Source of the DNA: Antedon mediterranea
Lineage: Eukaryota; Echinodermata; Crinoidea; Comatulida; Antedonidae
Direction of reading: 5' to 3'
DNA length: 64,000 bases
NCBI RefSeq assembly: GCF_964355755.1
Contig: NC_092672.1
Span: forward strand, 16,118,501-16,182,500
A program made the position numbers and the translations under genes. The first letter of the stretch is position 1; every line of letters begins with the position of its first letter. Positions 1 through 11,100 of the stretch are shown piece after piece. The notes below the pieces were generated by a model. It searched no databases. It was given only the letters and a program-made list of their open reading frames with translations, and was not told where the DNA came from.

Positions 1-2440
1 AAATGTTTATTTTTAGAGTCTAATTAAAAATCCGTCATTCTTAAAGGAGGGTTCCGGGTTTAAAATGAATAGTAAAAAATATAAAATATATTTGTTTGTC
101 TCTTGAACGGTAACAGTTTCAATTTATATAAGCGCCCAGTGAAGCAGAACGAAGTGCAGCTAAGGCAAAATCACACTGTGGTTACAGAATAGGACATTCG
201 TGAAATGGTCAATCTTCTGACGACTCGTTATCATTAACCATATCAATTACTTTTGTAGAAGTATACCTATCTGATGTAATTTTAGTCGGTCTTCCCATTT
301 ATAAAGTCAATTTTCTATGAAAATTCATCACAATTGTGTAAAATCATTTGGAGATTCAGTTTACGTTTTCCGATTTTCGCACTGACTTAGGGAAAAGCCT
401 TCAAAATCAATGAAGCATAACGTATACTGTACATTCCTGCTGAGGAGCGAGGCAACGATACACATGCTCTCTGCCCATGCCTGGCATCGTCACGTGATAA
501 GCAGATACAGTATACAATACCAAACTGGTCGGGTCAAGTATACCCCGTCTATAATCACAACATGAACGATCATGGATTAAAGAATAGAAGGATATGCATC
601 GACGTGAGATCAAGGGTTCCTTGACTCTCGCCGACAGACCGCGGACCGCCCACAATCAGTTTAATTAACCGCATGGTAACAACGAAACGGTCGCGTGCCT
701 AATATATTGTTTACTGCACATGTGCAACGATATTTAACCTTGTTGGCTACGCTTCTTTCGCGCGTTCTTTGGTGGCATGATGTTTTAGCGCTACTTAGCA
801 ACAATGGTGATGAACAATTTATACGACGACGAATTTAGTTATAACCTTTCTGATGAGGAATTGTAGATGCTATAATTGTAATTAGTATAGGTTTCTGCCG
901 CGATTGATCTACGCTAATGTTTTTATGACATTAAAGTAGCATTTTATGACCTGTAGTAGCCCTACATCTGAGACAATAACTATTTGTTGTCTCAGCCTAC
1001 ATGTAAAATTACAAAATCAGCAAGGATACTAGGCCTTCTAGGCTTACTAGTAAACCATATGATTTGCCGACATTGATACTGCCTAGGTAGGCCTAGGCTA
1101 ATCTTAAGTGTAGTAGATACAACGTGTAATCATGATCTATATACTCACCGTTGTCTTACTTCTTGTGTGAATAAAAATAGGTACTTCGAACGTTTGTTCG
1201 TAATTAAGTTTGCCCTGCGTGTACTTTTCAAAACGACCGCTAGGTAACGAATCGCAACTATACATAGCCAGCCAATCCCAGATCAGGGATCGCTGTTTTC
1301 ATTCAATTAGACCCGGTGATTGGATGTGATGTGGATGACATAACCACTAGCCAATCACCAGGCACTACCATTTAAATATAATCACATCGATAATTAAAGA
1401 GATTTATGAAGAAACCACTGCTTAGCCATATATTAAAAACACGATTGTTGTATGGGTGAATACCGGCCACGCAAACAACATACATGGTCAAATGCATAAT
1501 TTAATATTCTATAGATTAACGCAATTTTTAATGACAGAAGATGGCAGGCAAATAATGATAATTCAAATATAAAAATTTTTTATTAACATTACCAACTACT
1601 TAAAATTACCAGTCGTAAGAAAGTGAACTTTTCGTAGTCCGATTGTGATCGGAAACTAAAACAGAATTATTCAGCAATATATTTTTGTTCAATAGAACAT
1701 TCAGACTGCGCATACGATTTCTACATGGTTACGTTTTGGTCTAAAAAAATTTAACAGTTGATTCGCAGCGTTTTACAGAGGGCCGCGGTTAGAGACACGG
1801 AGTTCAATGAACGTGTTTGTTTGATTGGCAGCAGTGCTTTAGTATAGGCAAGCGCGTTGTAAAATCGTTTGATGTCACCGTCGATGCATATCCTTCTATT
1901 CTTTAATCCATGGAACGATGTACAGTATTTGATTGAAGGTCGACTCGACCTACCGGAATGGTATAGATAATATAGCTCGAATGAGAGAGTTGGAATATTT
2001 GTAAACATAAGTATTGCTTATTTTAACAAGTGTATAGCCTATAGTAAAAGGCCTGGTAGTATCAATTCGCAGAGGGTCTACTACACTAGCTAGCTCAATG
2101 TTTAACTGGGCCGGATTGGCTAGGCTAGGTCTCCTTTCTACTACTACTTAGCCAGGTCTACTTGCGTGATGCAGTATTCGCTTTTTTGTAGAGTAAACTA
2201 TTTTAGGCCTACTTAGACGATCGGGACACCATACGTGCGGACGGCGATCGGACGTTGTTTTGTCTCAATAACGTTTTAGGTTCAGATTGTTTAGGAGTTT
2301 GGTTGATAGGATGGGATTGGAATCCACTGAGTTTTGTTATTTATGGGCCAATCGTCTAGTAGGCTAGCTAGGCCAATGGGCCCCAATGTTTTAACGTAGC
2401 CATCGTGGCATGGAATCCCTAGTCAGATGGCTCTCACCTT
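1..2440. other. Stretch without a recognised gene
   Basis: No credible exon or mobile-element protein was seen. The region has several TAGGCCTA/AGCCTAGG-type motifs. Its one clear structure is a 34-base segment (571-604) whose exact reverse complement lies at 1879-1912, with weaker similarity extending about 13 bases further. The small ORFs overlapping those segments look incidental. Confidence 0.5.
571..1912. repeat. Perfect 34-bp inverted repeat, arms 1.27 kb apart
   Basis: Positions 571-604 and 1879-1912 are exact reverse complements (core GGATTAAAGAATAGAAGGAT). Similarity continues imperfectly past one side (GTGAGATCAA versus GGTGACATCAA). They could be two inverted fragments of one dispersed repeat or the ends of a decayed element. 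No target-site duplication was found. Confidence 0.75.
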
Positions 2441-2528
2441 ATATTGGCGAAAAGTCGGGTGGCTATAGGCCGGGTGCCAAAAGGCCAGGTGGCAATGGCC
2501 TGGAACCCATGTACTCGCTATGAATACA

Positions 2529-4671
2529 GGTCAACCCGTACCCATGCGAACTCGTACCCACATTTTGGCTTACTCGTACCCAAAATTTTGGCTCACCCGT
2601 ACCCATCATTGGCTGGCCCGTACCCAAGTTTAATGCTATTTAAAGTATATTTATATATTACAGTTAAACCCAGTTTTATTACATTTTTAGATCATATGTT
2701 CGATATTATAATGGCAAAAACTATTTACCAAGTATAATTTATGTACAGACTCGTACGAAAAAAGCACAGCTTTCATTGTATTTGGGTCGTAGTTAAATTA
2801 ATACTTGAGGGCGCTGTTTTACATGGAAGATGTCAGTGGTCGGCTGTGCTGCATTCTATTTTTTTTCCATTTATGAATAGTTATTGATCTATTATTTACT
2901 ACGAATAGCCTGTACATGGAAATTGAAATACCCACTAGTCGTGATGATGAAAACTTGAATTTATTTTATACATAGTTTGTATTTTCATTTTATTTTACAG
3001 ATAATGAAGTAATGTGCTTTTTGAAAATCATTTTAAAAATGGTTTTTGTTGTTTTGTTTTGCAAGTTTTGTTTTAACATTTCGAAAATATTTAATAAATT
3101 TTTAAGTAGTCACTCGTATTTTAAAATCACGAAACTATTTAAGTGGATACCAGCCTCATTTTTGCTGCTAAGGACCATTTTAGAATAATGAATCTAAGTA
3201 GATTATTGCCGTTTTTAAAACAAATTCCCTAGGACATGATGGATGTGAGAATAATAATAAAAGGTAGCCTCCAATAATTTAACATTTAATTACAAACGAC
3301 AACATTTGCTGTTATTACGTTTTCATTTTATAATGATTATTACTGTATTATTATGACTAAAAACCGAAATAAATACTACTAAAACTAAAAAAAAATCATC
3401 TTATCGCTGACAGATACGTAAGTACTCAGACACGTGTAGGTAGGCCTTCAGAACGTTTATATTATTTTAGTAAATAAGACGACATCCGTTGCCATGGAAA
3501 AACGAGTGTGGGTCATTTATTTGTCTTATTTGACACATTATAGAATGCGTATTTTTTTTTAAAAAAGGGAATCCCTCGTCAGCAAAAACACGTAGCTGTT
3601 TATTGAGGAAACATCTACCAAAAATGTTTAATTGCTGTAAACAAACAGATAATTTTACTGAATTATTTAAGGAAAAAAAAAAAAAGAAAACGATCGTACG
3701 CCACATTGCGTTGTCTATTTTTTTACACACTGTAGCTGTTATAGAAGAAAATCTGCCAAAAATGTTTAATTGCCTTAAAGTACGTGTATATGATCATTTC
3801 ACTGAATTATTAATAAATAAAATATGGAAAATGATCATACGTCATTTTTTGTTATAATAAAAGGTTAATCCCGGTCAGCAAAAACACGTAACACGAAATC
3901 TACGAGTAATTCGACCCCATAGCCCTGTGGGCTTTCTGATTAAAACAGGGCATCGTTAATTCAACCAATTTTAAATATACCAATACAATAGAAACAATAA
4001 TTACTTGATCGAATCATGGAGGTATCCTCCATGATCGAATGTAATCAGGGAAGATAATTAGGTGATAAGAATAAAAATTGATAAGTATAAAAATGATACG
4101 TTGTTGGTACTTTACCTGGGCTTAATTGAATTGTAATACTATACAACAGTAAAAATATTTTTTTATTAATTAATGTTCTTACTTACGTAAATAAAAAAAA
4201 CAAAAAACATACGTTTATAAAACTATAATACTACATTTAAATAAATGTTAACAAATATATGCCTAATTAAACGAAGTTTACAATCAAATCAATGGTCATT
4301 TTTATTAGCACACATTTCACCGAGACCTGTAAAATAAAAAAAACAATTTAAATATAAAAATATTCATACGTCAAAAGCATACCACTAGTTTTGCGCCGAT
4401 CAAATCATTACAAGTAGGCCTAATTATTCAAATTGGGTACGAGTAGTCCAAATAATGGGTACGAGTAAGCCAAAAATGGGTACGAGTAAGCCAAATAATG
4501 GGTACGAGTAAGCCAAATACTTGGGTACGAGTAAGCCAAATATTTAGGTACGAGTTGGTTTGGGTACGGGTTAGCCAAAGTGGGTACGAGTTGACCAATT
4601 ATTTGGGTACGGGTTAGCCAAGTTGGGTACGAGTTGGCATGGGTACGGGTTGGTTTGGGTACGGGTTGACC
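2529..4671. mobile_element. 2.1 kb non-autonomous element with tandem-repeat inverted ends, copy A
   Basis: The left end (2529-2630) repeats the motif ACTCGTACCCA/ACCCGTACCCA about six times. The right end (4434-4671) carries the inverted form, GGGTACGAGTAAGCC, about twelve times. The outermost shared bases are GGTCAACCCGTACCCA at the left and its reverse complement at the right. The interior has no credible protein and aligns along its length with 43465-45598. The ORFs rich in Tyr-Pro across the ends only read through the tandem repeats. The superfamily is not assigned. A 7-base CTCTCAC match at 2431-2437 and 4677-4683 might mark the insertion site but is weak. Confidence 0.8.
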
Positions 4672-5140
4672 AGCACCTCTCACTATGCTAATTAAAGTTC
4701 ATGTGGGGCATTTTAGCATTGGTTTCACATGTGTATTCATTATTTTAATTAAGGTGGGTCATACAATTACCTTTGACCCTTCCTTAAGGGGTCATGGTAC
4801 AGGATTTTGTACTTAAGAATTACGTTTTCTCAGTTGGGTAAACATTCTTATTGTATTGTCGAAAGTTTCATTGATGTACTTGATCATGCGAAATCAAAAT
4901 GCTAATTAGTGCTTTCTTAAACGGACTAGGTACACTTAAGAATGATGGCTCTTCAATTAGACTCTAAAAATAACCATTTTAGCAGTGGTTTCATTTATGT
5001 ACTCGATTATTCTAATTAATTTGAATTTTGAGGTATTTTGAACGCCCTCCCTTGAGTTGGTACAGGGGCGGGAACTTAAGAATGGCTGTTTGATGGTCCC
5101 TGGACCCCACTTGACATATTCTAGACTTTTTTTTTTATAT

Positions 5141-5592
5141 AAGGCCATACTGCGTTGAAACACTGGTTCTCGTCAGATCACCGAAGTTAAGCAACGTTGG
5201 GCCCGGTTGCGTTCTTGATGGGAGACCGTCTAGAAATCACGGCGAATGCTGTATATACTGCTGGTGAGTGATGGTGTAATGGTAATATCGGACTAGCATG
5301 TGATAGGCATGGGTTCGAGGTTATCTGTACCATACTAATTGCATCCTTAGGCAAGAAGCTTTACTCTCATTGCCTCATCCTTCGGATGGGATGTAAAGCC
5401 GTTGGTTCTGTGTACTTAACAGTGCACGTTAAAGAACTTGGTACACTATTCGAAAAGAGTAGGGGATCATCTCCGGGTGTGCTGATCTGGTAGGCACTGC
5501 ACTGCTGGCTGCCGTGGGTCCGTGGAGGGCCTAATCCAAATTTCCTCAGTTTCTAGAAGCTTGAGGACAAAAATAAATATCTTTACCTTTTT
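5141..5592 (+). mobile_element. SINE with chimeric 5S rRNA plus tRNA-like head
   Basis: Positions 5141-5255 resemble 5S rRNA: GATCACCGAAGTTAAGCAAC, GGGCCCGGTT and a GATGGGAGACCG block appear in the correct 5S order. Immediately after comes a tRNA-like segment with an A-box-like TGGTGTAATGG (5272-5282) and a B-box-like GGTTCGAGGTT (5312-5322). A central body follows (TTCGGATGGGATGTAAAGCC, TGCACGTTAAAGAACTTGG, CGAAAAGAGTAGGGG) that resembles conserved central domains of animal SINE superfamilies, then a short ATCTTTACC-type tail. Chimeric 5S-tRNA SINEs are known (AmnSINE1 of vertebrates), so the architecture has precedent. Divergence from 5S suggests an old, inactive copy. Confidence 0.8.
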
Positions 5593-5922
5593 TACCTCTT
5601 TTTTTGTACTGCAATGCTAAACAAATCTTCATGGATTATATGTATCACACAAAAATCATTTTAAGATCAATGGTAAAATATGTGCACTAAATCGACTCAT
5701 CTCTCAGACTATTATGAGGACATGCTGATTTCATAGACGTTAGGGGTGTGAATATTTTGTTTTGGTTGTTAATGAAGAATTATTGTCTGCAAGAAATCAC
5801 GCTTATTAATTACCAAATACATAGTAGATATTTTTTTTATTCCTGACAGTGATACGTGGGAGTTGTTACTGTTGTTGACCTTTGGATGTTATAATTTTGG
5901 TTAGGCTATCAAGTTTCGAATG
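5593..5922. other. Spacer, nothing recognised
   Basis: AT-rich sequence between the SINE and the next element; no exon, RNA gene or repeat was recognised. Confidence 0.4.
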
Positions 5923-6243
5923 GCTAATCTGGGGTGGATCCAGACATTTTCTAAAGGGGGAATCCAGAAAAAAGGGCACTTCAACAATTTTCATAATATT
6001 TTTTTTATTAGGCAATGATGCAGCGTGCATTCATATTCTTTACGTAGGTATTTATGACTTTGAACAGATCGTGTTTGTATGTGATAAATATGAGACACAC
6101 GAACCGTTAAAAATAATATCCAGAATTTTGAATTGGGGGGTATTTTGGGCCACCACAGGTATAGGAAATTTTGGGAATGTGAACCTATTTGCTCTGAAAT
6201 TTCACTCTCAAACTAAAAAATCTAGGTATTGGTTATTTTGTTA

Positions 6244-6560
6244 TATAAGTCTCCAAGACCAGCCCTTCTACCAGGGTTGGGGCAGAGCTGAGAACATTTA
6301 TAAAAATAGAGCTGCTAGGTCCCTGGAAATTGCAGTTTACATTGAAATATGAAACGAAATTATAAGTCTACAGGACCATCCCACCATGGTTGGGGTGGAG
6401 TTGCAGAACTAAGACAATTTTGAAAAATAGAGCTGTTTAGGTCCCCGGAAAATGCACTTATTATACTTCGACATATGAAATGAAATTTATAAGTATCCAG
6501 CACCAACTCTATGGTTGAGGCTGAGCTAAGAAACTTTTTAACAGACCCCATCTAAAACGT
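6244..6560. repeat. Tandem repeat, three units of about 120 bp
   Basis: Units begin with TATAAGT at 6244, 6361 and 6488, each continuing through a CCAGNACCA..CTNNGGTTG..GAG core and a GAAATATGAAA-like end. A fourth related unit lies at about 8674, beyond the nested insertions. Overlapping ORFs are by-products. Confidence 0.75.
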
Positions 6561-7007
6561 AATATTGTGTAGGGTCTAAAAAAACTAGGTATGATTACTT
6601 TATTCAGAAAAATGACAGTAAAGATGGATTTGAAAAAAAATAATTGATACCCCCAGATCTATGAAATTAGCGCCGACCATTCGCCATTAAATCAACAATT
6701 GAGCTATTTGAGCTATACGGTACCATCTTCGAGACTTGATATGGCTGCATCCGGTTTGAAATTAAAAAATCCGGCTCTATAGCTTTGAGGAAATGTCCCT
6801 GTAGTATATGCATGCCAAATCCCAGAGCTCAATATTAATAAGGGAGGAGTAGTACTTTATAAATCGCACTTTTTACTCAATAGTGTCCGGATGAAGAGGT
6901 GAAAATTTGAGAAAGTCCTAAACTCAGGTGCCCCGAGTAATAAAACGAGATATACTCTATACCATATTACGTATACAGTATATTTCACCATAAAGTTTTA
7001 AAAAATA

Positions 7008-7079
7008 GGTTTCGCCAGGGTTCAAACCGGGGACCTTCTGTGTGTTAAGCAGACGTGATAACCACTACACTACAAAACC
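7008..7079 (-). pseudogene. tRNA-Val(AAC)-like unit
   Basis: Read on the minus strand, it has the cloverleaf order of tRNA-Val: A box TAGTGTAGTGG, anticodon loop CTTAACA (anticodon AAC), B box GGTTTGAACCC and a GG..CC acceptor. The T stem (CCCGG/CCTGG) has one mismatch. Because near-identical units are embedded in dispersed repeats, this is more likely a repeat-borne copy than a working tRNA gene. Confidence 0.65.
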
Positions 7080-7298
7080 TCTTCCACCAAAAATGTGGGT
7101 TACACAAAGTTTTTTAATCAATCCATTTAAATTACAAATAAATATGGTAATAAGCACAAAGCAAAATAAACATGTGTAAAAGTGATAATTACCGATTACA
7201 CAAAATAAGTATTTAAAAAAATAATAAAAATAAGATATACTGTATATCTCATTGCGTATACCGGTACTGTATTTTTCACCATAAAGTTAAAAAAAATA

Positions 7299-7369
7299 GG
7301 TTTCGCCCGGGCTCAAACCGGGAACCTACTGCATGTTAAGCAGAGTGATAACCACTACACCACGAAGCC
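7299..7369 (-). pseudogene. tRNA-Val(AAC)-like unit
   Basis: The minus strand gives GGCTTCG...CGAAACC acceptor arms with one mismatch, anticodon loop TTAACAT (AAC) and a perfectly paired T stem CCCGG/CCGGG. It is the best-preserved T arm among the five copies in the window. It lies in the same composite repeat as the preceding unit, about 220 bases away. Confidence 0.65.
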
Positions 7370-7822
7370 GCTTACAATAACATAACAATGTGGTATGGGT
7401 TACACATTGTGGCTTCTTAATGAAACAAATTAATTAACAAAAAAGCACGAATGTGCGATACTCGGGTACAGCAGAAGAAGCTGTAGTGACGTTATAAGAC
7501 GGGATGTGACGTCACATACACATCAATAACCTCGCTACCAAATACGGCTATACGGTACGATCTTCGAGATGTCATATGGCTGCATCCGGTTTGAAATTAA
7601 AAAATCCGTCTTTATAGCTTTGAGGACATCATGTCCCTGTAGTATATTCATGCCAAATCCCAGCTCAATACTACAATGAATAAGGGAGGAGTAGTACTTT
7701 TATAAATCGCACTTTTTACTCAATAGTGTCCAGATGGAGGAGAAGATGAGTGAGTCCTAGACTCGGATACCTCAAGTAAAAAGTTGAATGGCAATGATCA
7801 CAATGTCTTTCAAATACTTTAA

Positions 7823-8447
7823 AGCCCCATTCCCTACGTTTTTTAGATCTAATTTAAGATCACAAACTATATTTAATGTAAAAATAATACTATATGGTCC
7901 TATTGCGATAACTTTTTTCGTCTTTAAACGGTTAAAAATGTGAAAAATAAGTCGATTTTAATAATTATAGCGGCCTGCTATAAATCCCAAAATGCATTGC
8001 GCGCGGATTGATATTTTTGTTTTCACCTGTAATTCGCCCACTTTTCGATCGATCGTGAGGCCAAAACAAATGGAAGACTCCTAACTTTTCAGCGAAAATA
8101 CCGGGTTTTCCCCAATTTGTATCAACGGAGTCTGGCAAAAATAGAAAGACAATTAATGCAGCAACTATACAACGTCAGGCTAGGTATATAGCTAGCGTAC
8201 GATGTTCGTACGTTACCGATGTTTACCAGCTAGGCCTACAAAACTAAGCCTAGCCAGGCTAGGCCTAAGACCGTCCACGAGAGGTCGATCGCCGCGAGCT
8301 ACTTAGGTAGTGCATTGTTTCTCACTTTTTATCATAATTTACCATAAAACGTACATTTAAGACAAGGAATGACATGGTTTAATGTTTTTAAAGTGATATA
8401 TATGTATTATTTTCCAAAAAACGTCCAAAATTGCAGGGAAGGGGTCT
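7823..8447. mobile_element. 625-bp TTAA-flanked TIR element, copy 1
   Basis: Bounded by TTAA at 7819-7822 and 8448-8451. The termini are AGCCCCATTCCCTACG and the complement of AGACCCCTTCCCTGCA, imperfect TIRs. It is almost identical along its length to 58165-58790, and a divergent copy spans 15050-17198. There is no coding capacity. TTAA duplication is typical of piggyBac and Kolobok superfamilies; AG-starting termini are compatible with Kolobok but this is not proven. Confidence 0.85.
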
Positions 8448-8985
8448 TTAACTTAGTCCTAATAAGCTTTTCAGTGTGATCACTCATCTGTGATGTCATT
8501 TATACGCCATTTTGTGAAATCTCCATAATTCATTATCACATATTAATGAAATTCGCTACAGTAAACTTCAGGTCAAGGGTAAAAATATTAGTACGGTATT
8601 TGATCAATTTAGAGCATGAATTAGGACAATTGCGTGTTTTAAAAATGTATTATACTTCGATATATGAAATAAAATTTATAAGTATCCAGCACCAACTCTA
8701 TGGTTGAGGCTGAGCTAAGAAACTTTTTAACAGACCCCCCCTCTAAAACGTAATATTGTGTAGGGCGTCTGCAGTGTTTTGAGGTCACGTCGCTGTTTTT
8801 GTAAGACTCCATCTGACACTCAATTTAGATGTTTACCGTGTATAAAATGTAAACATTGAGAAGTTTTTTGGGGTCTTTGAGAATAGAAACCCATGCGCTT
8901 TGAGTCTCTGGTGTCTGCAGTGATTTTCATTACCTCTAAAAAAAAGGAACCCCGTGGACACCCCCCTGGATCCGCCCCAGCTAAT

Positions 8986-10183
8986 TGGCCATAAGCCTAG
9001 GCCTTGTTGTTTTACTGTAGCTGCTACCTGTATTGAAAATAGTATTAATGCGGTAGTTGCACACGCAGCTGTGCTGCCTTGTGTGTTTTCTTGCTTGTTT
9101 TGTTTGTTGGTGTTTTACAGACTTTACCAAATAATAAAGTACGGTATAGTAACTACCACAAGTTCGTGTATCGTCTGTATTAATACCATAGTCATACTTT
9201 ATTACTATATCACCACAATATTTCTACAATTCAATAAAATTACATACAATACTGTACTATAGATAAATCGAAGATGTATAATATACAATTTAAAAAGTCA
9301 GTTGCATAAAGTGAAGACAATTTACATTTTAACTTTCTTTTTTAGGCTGCATAAAACGTATTTTCTTTATTTAGTGTAAAAAACTGTACAAACTGACAAC
9401 GCCAAGCCCCGGAAAGCGCGATTATTGTTCGTCAAATAATACAGTTGGAATTTTCGTTCTATGAATGAATGGGCGTGTCAAGATTTACAAATGATCTAGC
9501 TCCATAACCCATTGTTCAATACATTTAGGCTGGAGCACGCTGTATCATGAGTCCTGACTTTTAGCAAGAAGTAGCTTGTAAACAGTTACTGTACGTGATT
9601 GACCCTCGCAGAATATTGACACACGCTTTTTTCCGAATATTTTCCGCGGCCAGTACGAGTGCAAGGCAGATGTTTTCTGGATGGTACAGTATCAAGTTTA
9701 TGCTCAGGATAGATATTATATATTGCGTAGCGGTGAAATATAAGAATTTGACATTCCTAAGAGAATGATGTTTTTTTTGAGAAAAAATATACTCAAAATA
9801 TATAGTCCCAAGGGGAGTTTCACCTATATAAAAGGCGATATCTGTTATATTATATAGCAAAATGTCAGTAGAATATCTGCTGGGTCGGCTAGGCAAGGTT
9901 CTATCCTAGTTAGTTGCGAAGAATGAACAGGCAAATAATTACTAATAAATAATTCATTGGCAATAAAATATTCATTTAGGCATTGTACATTAACAAAAGA
10001 ATTTCCATCAATAATTCTACACTTTAAAGCAATAAAATGACTAAGTAGTTCGAATAATTAGTAAAAATTCGTCTTCTTTTAGCGCGCTGCATGTACGAGG
10101 TTGGTCTTGGGATTATTGGCCAATTACATTCACGTATTTAGATAGGCTATATAATATAACCTTTTAAATGACATCATACTCAC
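8986..10183. other. SGSM-like gene: downstream flank or intron, no exon recognised
   Basis: Apart from a repeat at 9491-9662 nothing was recognised. The next exon of the minus-strand SGSM-like gene (expected to follow the HCHQQ motif) was looked for here and further left and was not seen. Confidence 0.4.
9491..9662. repeat. Dispersed repeat, copy 1
   Basis: Aligns with 20492-20670 in the same orientation: ATGATCTAGCTC, GGAGCACGCTGTA, CCTCGC[AG]GAATATTG and GAATATTTTCC occur in the same order. The family is unknown. Confidence 0.7.
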
Positions 10184-10251
10184 GTTGTTGATGGCAGTGC
10201 AGGTACACAATATCACCAAGGTTGACACAAATTGCATAATCCCAGTAAACA
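10184..10251 (-). CDS. SGSM1/2: SGSM1/2-like, exon with YWDYA...HCHQQ motif
   Basis: The most downstream exon found (68 bp). The acceptor is GTATTTCAG; the donor is GTGAGT. It starts in phase 2, completing a Ser codon left open by exon 13354-13487, then reads VYWDYAICVNLGDIVYLHCH and QQ, ending in phase 1. In SGSM1 and SGSM2 proteins the block after the MNGS segment has the same YWDYA...CHQQ pattern, within the region following the RUN domain. The later parts of the protein, including the TBC GAP domain, must lie beyond the left edge of the window or were not recognised. Confidence 0.93.
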
Positions 10252-10259
10252 CTGAAATA

Positions 10260-11100
10260 CAAGTTCAATGGTTAGTTATTATAACCATTAAATATGTAAA
10301 CCAAATAACTATTAATATAAATTCTTTTGTAGATATTTCGAGAAAGGTTGTAATTAAACAGATTCATTTTACTTTAAAATCTTTAACACACAATTCAAAT
10401 TTTGAAATAAAACATGCCAAAATAAATTTAAAGTAGTACAAATTTCCTTAAAATTAGTAAAAAGAAATGTTAGATAAAGTATAGCCGATATCCAATGTCT
10501 ATCCATTTGAAATAATGTGCTACTCGATATTCCGTATAGAGTATCAATAATGTACAGTACAATTATATCAATTTGATTGTGCTATCTATTTGAAATAATA
10601 TGCTGTCTGTTTGAAATAATTCTTAATTAAATTTTTTTATTTTAAACATGTTGTGCTATTCATTTTAAACATTGTGCTAAACAAGATACATATATTTGAT
10701 ATTACTGTATATTCAAATAATAAAAACACAATTGATTTATTCCAGGCTTGGTCTTCTGTTTATATCGTAGCTCCATCAGTCGTATTCGGTGACTTCCCCA
10801 CAAGTGTTTTCTCAGAGCAGTGTCATATGGTGTTCCATATGCTATTTTTAAATAATGTACCAACAATGAATACCAAGATATTAATTCTGTACAGAGAAAG
10901 CTCGAGCAGAAATTAAGCACTACTTTTGCCAACAAATATTTACAATCTAAAGCTTGGAAGTAAGCGTTACTTTTGTCAACAACAAAAAATGCAGCATAGA
11001 ACATCTAAAATGATGTACAATTTTTTACAAACACAGAATTAATATTATTCATTCATAACTTTTAAGAGCGATTGATTACAAATATCAACCTATTTCATAA
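10260..11100. other. Intronic AT-rich stretch, nothing recognised
   Basis: Lies in the intron between the 13354-13487 and 10184-10251 exons. Short ORFs on both strands (for example around 10702-11004) match nothing recognised and lack supporting splice sites. Confidence 0.4.

Larger units (their letters stand above)
6711..7735 (-). mobile_element. Composite repeat carrying two tRNA-Val-like units, copy 1
   Basis: Two direct copies of a ~180 bp module (6711-6890 and 7541-7731; shared landmarks ATGGCTGCATCCGGTTTGAA, GTCCCTGTAGTATAT, TTTTTACTCAATAGTGTCC) flank a centre with two tRNA-Val-like sequences. The same arrangement, inverted and enlarged, occurs at 47196-48735. Flanking direct repeats with a tRNA-like core could be a SINE concatemer or a short LTR-like element; the sequence alone does not decide. 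Confidence 0.65.
5929..8979. mobile_element. 3 kb TIR element holding nested insertions
   Basis: The ends are inverted: CTGGGGTGGATCCAG at 5929 and the complement of CTGGGGCGGATCCAGGGGGG at 8979. A 6-base GCTAAT directly flanks both ends (5923-5928, 8980-8985), a candidate target duplication. Short GC-rich termini of this form are common in hAT-like non-autonomous elements, but hAT duplications are normally 8 bp, so the family call is tentative. Inside are a tandem repeat (6244-6560), a tRNA-Val-like composite (6711-7735) and a TTAA element (7823-8447). The left segment 6461-6572 recurs at about 8650-8763. No transposase was seen. Confidence 0.6.

Noticed and set aside
4420-4683. Tyr-Pro/Val-Pro repeat protein (also at 2444-2737, 43376-43636, 45325-45525)
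   Set aside because: Produced by reading the CGTACCC tandem units at transposon ends; no start context or conservation beyond the repeats.
5882-6352. 156-residue open frame
   Set aside because: It crosses the TIR of an element and a 120-bp tandem repeat; composition and position make it a chance ORF.
6361-7369. Functional tRNA-Val genes
   Set aside because: Units are embedded in dispersed composite repeats, and arm mismatches or loop insertions are present in most of the five, so repeat-borne copies are more likely.
10702-11004. 100-residue minus-strand ORF as an extra SGSM exon
   Set aside because: No SGSM motif and no phase-compatible splice sites; it lies between two exons whose phases (2 to 2) already join.
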